A DNA stretch of 34,551 bases from Isosphaeraceae bacterium (GTDB lineage: Bacteria; Planctomycetota; Planctomycetia; Isosphaerales; Isosphaeraceae), in the NCBI GenBank assembly GCA_031291845.1, contig JARLIH010000069.1:1-34551 (forward strand). Direction: 5' to 3'. Shown here piece after piece: positions 30,601-34,551 of this stretch. The position numbers and the translations under genes are program-made. The notes under the pieces are model-generated. The model was not told the origin of the DNA, searched no databases, and saw only the letters and a program-made list of their open reading frames with translations. Every line of letters begins with the position of its first letter. Position 1 is the stretch's first letter.

Positions 30601-30824
30601 CAATCAGCGGCAGCACGGGCAACGGCGTGACGCTCAACAGCGCCCAAGGAGTGACCATCGGCGGCGTTGCGGGCGATGGCAACACGATCGTCATCAACCA
30701 GGGCTACGGTCTCTATGCTACCGGCCAGTCCTCTGGTTCCGTGGTGCAAGGGAACACGATCGCGGGGAATGCCGCGGGGAACGTAAACGTGACCAATGCC
30801 CGCGGCCTCAAGTACATCCCTTGA
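27630..30824 (+). CDS. Large secreted right-handed parallel beta-helix protein with LEPR-XLL N-terminus
   Basis: The 1064-residue protein starts with a basic stretch and EILESRQLLTTFTV (about 35-48), the planctomycete LE-x-R-x-LL signature. It is followed by TNLLASGPGSLRQAIIDANS (CSLREA-type start of a beta helix, about 50-69). The beta helix itself has many turns of the NVISGNGGNGIGIYG / NNIGTNAAG type, rich in Asn and Gly, at about 85-195 and again from about 520 to the end. Between them (about 203-520) lies an inserted domain with repeated Gly/Tyr-rich strands (SGWQGIRDASTAGQYLIAG, YVHSTMGDLAVGNADGPEG), possibly a beta-propeller-like module. Such proteins are surface or secreted adhesins or polysaccharide-active scaffolds; no lyase catalytic residues could be assigned. 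GGGGGATG precedes the ATG, which overlaps the preceding small gene. Confidence 0.85.
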   Translation: MTTIDRVTRFNFGLVNKPTHARRFSSKHATLRDLEILESRQLLTTFTVTNLLASGPGSLRQAIIDANSRAGADTIDFAVDGTIRVGRTSLPAITSPVTIDGSSAPSFAGSPVVTVDYQGTHGLIFSKGADGSVLTSLSLVGASCAGVTLNASHITVQGNYIGVLADGTTVDGNRGDGVRITASSHGDLIGQKDPVSSITYYNANSVSMQPVSGWQGIRDASTAGQYLIAGTSGANGLLYVGPISGANGTSYAVNYPGAYSTSVYGPDIVNASSNVLRLVGSYRATQGGDVQGFVFQGTTADLSNASDYQTIDYPNTTYTYVHSTMGDLAVGNADGPEGNAPLGTGHAFLYSVSQGQFLTDIVYPGSLSTTAYGIWYNGGTSYTIVGGYTMPGHPATPFAAGYMVDYDSATGQFTHWTSLAVPADLLGGQVFATHFEGISSPQAGVYTLAATATQPGSTVPLAAFVATVRRNADGTFGPTYWVKLNYPGAVGFTTNDAVAGNQVVGITGVSTGVIAYQATVNLGFQLSNVISGNGGNGIGIYGADDNQIAMNNIGTNAAGTLKLGNRQNGILVTNGAARNVIGGQASGGNNPTAGVFVRPPQGNLISGNGANGVLITGGATQNVLSGNFVGTDASGNSALGNRQDGVAIQNADNNALIGCTVQEDPFVFYNVLSGNGGNGLRITNSNNTTVHANFMGAGADNATIVANGGDGLLVSGSSKNTQVGGVIPLGNVISGNDRNGIEVKNTASGFVSFNTFAGIFAFAGPAPNKGDGILVTSSGGNNLIRTCIVSGNLGNGIEIGGNATGVQVTETAVGTNSKIQSAIPNGGDGILISGHAHNNAIGGFQPSLEPQVTVSSNDQYGIAIVGSAHDNDVFHTYVGTSALGVQNLGNTLGGIYLGAGTSSNTIGGAFDPLQNKILNSTDGPGVLMQSSSNNVLLQNQIQNNAKGGIVVLGGRKNQIGSAEAPNIIDKNGQDGLYVSGVVTGTQVLGNTISGSTGNGVTLNSAQGVTIGGVAGDGNTIVINQGYGLYATGQSSGSVVQGNTIAGNAAGNVNVTNARGLKYIP

Positions 30825-30855
30825 TGCCCGTCACGGTCGCCGGTTGTATCCCCGT

Positions 30856-30893
30856 AGGGAGCATGAAATGCACCGGTGCATTTCATGCTCCCT
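30856..30893. repeat. Palindromic repeat family A, copy 3
   Basis: A perfect 38-bp palindrome with half-site AGGGAGCATGAAATGCACC, 31 bp after the beta-helix stop. The outer bases differ from copy 2 (GGGAGC instead of GGGTGC) but change on both arms, so pairing is kept; this is a compensatory change. Confidence 0.9.
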
Positions 30894-31018
30894 GCGGACC
30901 CATCCACTTCTACGGACCCGCGCCAGCACGAGCCAGGCCTCGCGATCACCGCCGCGGGTGCCGAAAGGCGGCGTGCGCCTGGTGGCTGTATGCCAGTCGT
31001 TTGAAAATCGCTCTCAAA

Positions 31019-31049
31019 ACGGGCGTGTTAGCCGGCAAAACACGCCCGT
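31019..31049 (-). terminator. Intrinsic terminator for the 31068 gene
   Basis: An 11-bp stem (ACGGGCGTGTT at 31019-31029 with AACACGCCCGT at 31039-31049, 9-nt loop) lies 18 bp beyond the minus-strand stop at 31068. Read on the minus strand it is followed by TTTTGAG, a short T-run. It may also stop plus-strand transcripts from the beta-helix gene. Confidence 0.7.
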
Positions 31050-31067
31050 GACCCCCGGGTCTCTCGT

Positions 31068-31775
31068 TCACGGACCGACCGGCTGCGGACCCGAACCTTC
31101 AGCCTCGCTCAAGAACGTCGGGACCGAGACCCCGGCGGAAGGCAGGGAGTTCCAGCTCGGCAGACCGGGATGCGTTTGCACCATGTACGCCCAGTGGCCA
31201 ATCTGGAGCGTTTGACTCGGCGAAGTGAACATCTGGTTCTCCATCGTCCACTGGCCGAACTTGCGCTGCATCACGCCGATACCCTGGGTGATCGACGGGC
31301 TCGAGCCGCCGCTCGTCTGTGTAAACGTCAGCAGGACTCGGCCTTCCGGCGTGACGGAGCCGATCATGGAGGAACCGGACGGGGTCGACGAGCCAAGCTG
31401 CGTGACCGTTTTGCCCCAGAAATAGCCGTCTCGGTAGCCCGTGATCTCAAAGACCGTCTGGTCCTTGACCGCCGCGAGGGTGCCTGTCGTGCTGCTGTAG
31501 AGCACTGCGGACAGATTCGACGTAGGCACATACCAATAGGTGCCGGCCAGCCAGGACCAGCGTTTCGGCGTCGGCGCAACCGCGCTTCCCGCCGAGTGGT
31601 CGTCGGAGGCGTGGCGCGCGCTGCGAACCACCTCGTGGCTCGCATCCGGCGTACGATCGACGTGCGCGGGCGGCGGGGCGACGGTCGAACGACCGATCGA
31701 GCTCGGCACCACGCGGTGTTCCAGAGTATAAGCGCCAATCGGAATGAACGCGCGTTGTGGTCTGGCTGAGCTCAT
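31068..31775 (-). CDS. Secreted protein of unknown function with LEPR-XLL-like N-terminus
   Basis: The 235-residue product begins MSSARPQRAFIPIGAYTLEHRVVPSS, where YTLEHRVVPS is a variant of the planctomycete LE-x-R-x-LL(S) signature. A Ser/Pro/His-rich linker follows. The C-terminal domain (about 70-235) is rich in aromatic beta strands: WSWLAGTYWYVPTSNLSAVLYSS, VFEITGYRDGYFWGKTVTQL, MIGSVTPEGRVLLTFTQTS, QWTMENQMF and IGHWAYMVQTHPG. This gives a lipocalin- or calycin-like impression, but no family can be named. From memory, related proteins recur in Isosphaeraceae. The ATG at 31775 is chosen because the signature begins there and a purine-rich GGGAAAGG lies upstream, though rather far. Confidence 0.68.
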   Translation of the reverse strand: MSSARPQRAFIPIGAYTLEHRVVPSSIGRSTVAPPPAHVDRTPDASHEVVRSARHASDDHSAGSAVAPTPKRWSWLAGTYWYVPTSNLSAVLYSSTTGTLAAVKDQTVFEITGYRDGYFWGKTVTQLGSSTPSGSSMIGSVTPEGRVLLTFTQTSGGSSPSITQGIGVMQRKFGQWTMENQMFTSPSQTLQIGHWAYMVQTHPGLPSWNSLPSAGVSVPTFLSEAEGSGPQPVGP

Positions 31776-32025
31776 CGTCCAACGCCTTTCCCTAACTCCC
31801 ATTGGGGCTGTGCCCGACGGATGTGGCATTTCTCCCCTGTGGGAACGCCGCCCGCGGCTGCTGTGCGGCTGGCTCCCGGGATTTTCCCGGATGGCGGCCG
31901 GCCGGCTTACGGGATGCCCGCATCCCTCGACATTCGAAACATACAACCGATTCGCGCCGATGTGGGACGGCGCCGGCCTCTTTCCAGGATCGGATCGTCA
32001 TCTCAAGCCGGCGCCCCTCGGGCGA

Positions 32026-33387
32026 TTACTGCCCCTTCGCGGGGCGCGGGGCGCGGCTCGGATGTTCGGGACTGGGCGGAAACGCCAAGGTCGCGGGATG
32101 GACGGAGAGGACTTCGTGACTCCCCTTGTAGCGGATCTTGACCTGGCCGTAGGGCGCGGAGTCCGCCTCGAGGATTTCGACCGCGTAGTACTTGTTGTCC
32201 GCGTCGGGGAGCGACTGGTTGGACCCTCGGAGGTGGAGAACTTCCATGCCGGGCTGTGCGTTGCGGGTCGACTGGAGGGAGGCCGGGAGGTACGCGTCGA
32301 CGCGGACCCGGGCGAACTCGAACGGTTCGAGGACGTCGGGCCGATCCTGCCAGTCGCTGAGCGCCCGCGCGTAGGCTTTGCGCACGTCGTCTCCCTGCAG
32401 CAAGCGGACGCGGATCGTGCCGACGATGGGGCTCTCTCCCTCCCGCTCCTGGCGGAACGTCGCGTCGGAGTCGCGGAGCAGACCGAGCTTGCCATCGAGC
32501 CGGCCGGTCGAACGGTAGTCGATCTTCACGCGGGACTTGGCCGTCGCGTTGGTCTCGAACGACACCCCTTGCGTGAGGCGAACGAACGGTGGCTCGTCCT
32601 GGTCGGCATGGTTGGTCCGGCTCACCCTGCCATCGAGCGAGTGGAACCCGGCGCCCTGAAACGATTTCTGCGTGAACGTCGCGAACACCGAGGCGTTTCC
32701 GCTGGAGTCATTCACGTAAGGAACCGAGCTCGGCATCTCGGGGAAGATCAACCGCTTCAGGTTCAGGCTCAACGTCCGGAAGTAGCTCGGAAGTGCCTTG
32801 ACGTTGACGTCCTCCTTGCCGACCGATCCCCCCGCGGGGTTCAAGGCGAGCCTCGACCCCATCCAGACCGTTCGGTCCGGGTTGGGTGTTTCATCCACGG
32901 CAGAACCCTTGCGGTTGAAGCACTCGAGCTTCCCGATCACGAACAGTTCCGCCTCGCCCGCGCGATTGACCGACTTCACGCTGACGTAGGGGGTGCCGCT
33001 GTAACGCTCGACATGCCCGGAAGTCTCAAAGCCGACCGTGAACTCGACGCTGTACGCGAACGCCTGCCCGCTCTTGAAGTGGTACTCCGGGCCTTTTTGC
33101 GGCCGGCTCCTTCGTCCGCCGGCGATTGGCTGCCCGGGCTGCTGCGGCTTATTGGCACCTGGGGCTGCCTGTCGATCGGGAGCCGCGCGTTCCCGTTCCG
33201 TCCGCCTGCGCTCGAGGTCGGCCCGGACCCGGGCCATCTGCTCGCGGATTTGTTCCGGCGTGAGCGGCTTCGGCGGATCGTCCGCCACCGCCGCGGCCGA
33301 GAGCGCCATGGCGGCCAGGAAGAGACCCAACACCAAACCACATTGGCGGCTGCGCCGACAGGGGAGACACTCGGCCGTCATCGTCAT
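32026..33387 (-). CDS. Exported protein of unknown function with SHD1-like C-terminus
   Basis: The 453-residue protein has a signal peptide (about 1-36, ending AVA-DDPP). A charged helical segment (PEQIREQMARVRADLERRRTERER) and a Pro/Gln-rich linker precede a large beta-rich domain (about 100-370: YHFKSGQAFAYSVEFTVGFET, PYVSVKSVNRAGEAELFVIGKLE, RLALNPAGGSVGKEDVNV). The C-terminal portion (about 395-445: YYAVEILEADSAPYGQVKIRYKG) resembles the SHD1-type small beta domain common in planctomycete exported proteins. The ATG at 33387 has GAGGG 7 bases upstream. It is monocistronic as far as visible. The function is unknown; the charged helix may mediate oligomerisation. Confidence 0.75.
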   Translation of the reverse strand: MTMTAECLPCRRSRQCGLVLGLFLAAMALSAAAVADDPPKPLTPEQIREQMARVRADLERRRTERERAAPDRQAAPGANKPQQPGQPIAGGRRSRPQKGPEYHFKSGQAFAYSVEFTVGFETSGHVERYSGTPYVSVKSVNRAGEAELFVIGKLECFNRKGSAVDETPNPDRTVWMGSRLALNPAGGSVGKEDVNVKALPSYFRTLSLNLKRLIFPEMPSSVPYVNDSSGNASVFATFTQKSFQGAGFHSLDGRVSRTNHADQDEPPFVRLTQGVSFETNATAKSRVKIDYRSTGRLDGKLGLLRDSDATFRQEREGESPIVGTIRVRLLQGDDVRKAYARALSDWQDRPDVLEPFEFARVRVDAYLPASLQSTRNAQPGMEVLHLRGSNQSLPDADNKYYAVEILEADSAPYGQVKIRYKGSHEVLSVHPATLAFPPSPEHPSRAPRPAKGQ

Positions 33388-33785
33388 GACGGTGCCCTCA
33401 CATGCTTCACCCCTCGAGATTTCGAGTCCACCAATCCAACTCTAGGATCCGGTCCGGGAGCGGACGGCGCGGGCAGACTTGGCCGGGAGTCGATGGGTAC
33501 GATCGGCCGCTGTTTGCTGGGAGGATTGCGAAGTCGACCGAGGCCAGTTCCGGGTGGCACGCCCGGAGTCTGCGACGGGCGTGCCACCCAACGTGCCGGA
33601 AGCCCTGGCGATGCGGCATTGCAATCGTCGGGCGCTGATTGCGAGCGCGCTGGCGTCGCGGACTGGTTAGCGTGATAATGTGTGGCCAGGGCGGAGCGGC
33701 CTGACGACTCCGCTGAGGGAGGGACTTCGCGCCGCCGCCGGTCTTCTCCTCGGTCCCGCACGCCAACACTTTTGGACTCGCCACG
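33388..33785. repeat. Divergent intergenic region with a GGGTGGCACGCCCG palindrome
   Basis: Roughly 400 bases between divergent genes. It contains a perfect 14-bp inverted repeat (33552-33565 and 33576-33589, 10-nt loop) with arm GGGTGGCACGCCCG, another dispersed-palindrome type. A GATAAT hexamer near 33672 might be a -10 box for the gene at 33786, but there is no matching -35. No protein gene is recognised here. Confidence 0.6.
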
Positions 33786-34551
33786 ATGCAATTCGAGCGC
33801 AATCGCTGCCTACTGGTCCTCGGGCTGGCGCTTTCGGCCACACTCATCGCCGGGGCCGCGGAGCCGGACGGTCCAGGGCAAGGGGCCAAGAAATACGTCA
33901 TCATCCATGCCGACGATGCGGGGATGTGCCATTCGGTGAACCGGGCGACGATCGAGGCGCTCGAAAAGGGGACCGTTTCCTCGTGCAGCGTGATGATCCC
34001 CTGTCCATGGGTCGTCGAGTTCGCCGAGTACGCCCGCGCCCATCCCGAAAAGGACTTCGGCGTCCACCTCACGCTGAACTCGGAGTGGAAGACGTACCGC
34101 TGGGGGCCGGTCGCCGGCCGCGACAAGGTGCCGAGCCTGGTCGACAAGGACGGCTACCTGCACCGAGGGGTGCCCGAAGTAGCCGCGAAGGCCGTTGCGG
34201 CGGAGGTCGAAACCGAGCTGATCGCCCAGGTCGACCGCGCGAAGCAGTTGGGAATTCCTCTGTCCCACCTCGACACCCACATGGGCGCGCTCGTGAGCCG
34301 GCCCGACCTCGTCGAGGTCTACGTCAGGGTCGGGCTCAAGTACGACCTCCCGGTCCTGTTCTTGCGGCAGATCGCGGGGCCGAGCGTCGAGCAATACCCC
34401 GCGCTGCGCGAGCGCGGGAAGGAGCTGCTCGGCCTGCTCGACGCCCGGCGGCTTCCGGTGCTCGACGCCCTCAGCCAGTTCTACGGCGGCACCACGCACG
34501 AGGAGCGTCGCGAGAACTATCTGAAGGCCCTCCGCGCCCTTCGGCCCGGCG
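33786..34551 (+). CDS. Exported YdjC/ChbG-family deacetylase-like protein, cut by window end
   Basis: The visible 255 residues start with a signal peptide (about 1-25, ending AGA-AEPD). The metal-binding pattern of the YdjC/ChbG family follows: [34 protein letters not shown], with the Asp pair in HADDAGM, then [19 protein letters not shown] and [11 protein letters not shown], where His residues complete the metal site. Family members deacetylate acetylated sugars such as chito-oligosaccharides or hopanoid intermediates. Here the signal peptide points to action outside the cytoplasm on a carbohydrate, but the substrate is not visible. The ATG at 33786 begins the signal peptide; the ribosome binding site is weak. 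The 3' end lies beyond the window. Confidence 0.87.
   Translation, partial: MQFERNRCLLVLGLALSATLIAGAAEPDGPGQGAKKYVIIHADDAGMCHSVNRATIEALEKGTVSSCSVMIPCPWVVEFAEYARAHPEKDFGVHLTLNSEWKTYRWGPVAGRDKVPSLVDKDGYLHRGVPEVAAKAVAAEVETELIAQVDRAKQLGIPLSHLDTHMGALVSRPDLVEVYVRVGLKYDLPVLFLRQIAGPSVEQYPALRERGKELLGLLDARRLPVLDALSQFYGGTTHEERRENYLKALRALRPG

Noticed and set aside
31744..33675. A 643-codon plus-strand open frame across two minus-strand genes
   Set aside because: It spans an intergenic region and is antisense to a signal-peptide protein; its composition is that of a shadow frame.

Overview
This window looks like a high-GC planctomycete chromosome, most likely Isosphaeraceae-like (Planctomycetota). The taxon is inferred from gene content: a prepilin-like DUF1559 protein, secreted proteins that start with an LE-x-R-x-LL (LEPR-XLL-like) motif, VTDAGL-type leucine-rich repeats, small carboxypeptidase-regulatory-like lipoproteins, ECF sigma/anti-sigma pairs, and many dispersed palindromes. 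No rRNA, tRNA, CRISPR array, transposase or phage gene was seen.

Layout. Positions 1-7.9 kb hold mostly exported proteins: a VHL-like/HExxH metallopeptidase, a LEPR-XLL helical protein, a sulfotransferase, a lysine/alanine-repeat plus LRR protein, and an ECF sigma/zinc anti-sigma/HtrA-like lipoprotein set on the minus strand. Positions 8-10.3 kb hold a tandem GNAT acetyltransferase, facing a DUF1559 pseudopilin that is coupled to a small lipoprotein. Positions 10.5-18.8 kb are the most interesting part: a retron-like reverse transcriptase preceded by a strongly foldable leader, followed on the same strand by a lexA-imuA-imuB-dnaE2 SOS mutagenesis cassette. Positions 18.9-24.1 kb hold a secreted alpha/beta hydrolase, an exported unknown, a SpoU-family RNA methyltransferase, a cNMP-binding/thioredoxin-reductase-like fusion and a small lipoprotein. 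Positions 24.4-27 kb are an ECF sigma/anti-sigma/TPR operon. Positions 27.2-34.5 kb hold a large secreted beta-helix protein with a small membrane protein ahead of it, two exported unknowns on the minus strand, and a secreted YdjC/ChbG-like deacetylase cut by the window end.

How it fits together. The LexA repressor probably controls the mutasome: ImuA, the catalytically dead Y-family ImuB and the replicative-type polymerase DnaE2 carry out damage-induced error-prone synthesis. The reverse transcriptase resembles myxobacterial Mx162-type retron RTs as I remember them. No effector gene is obvious beside it, so a retron is a hypothesis. The two sigma/anti-sigma systems suggest envelope or stress signalling.

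At least six families of dispersed palindromes fill intergenic space. One family (core GGTGCATGAAATGCACC) occurs three times, each copy 1-35 bp after a stop codon. Another family sits between imuB and dnaE2 and seems to supply the dnaE2 ribosome binding site.
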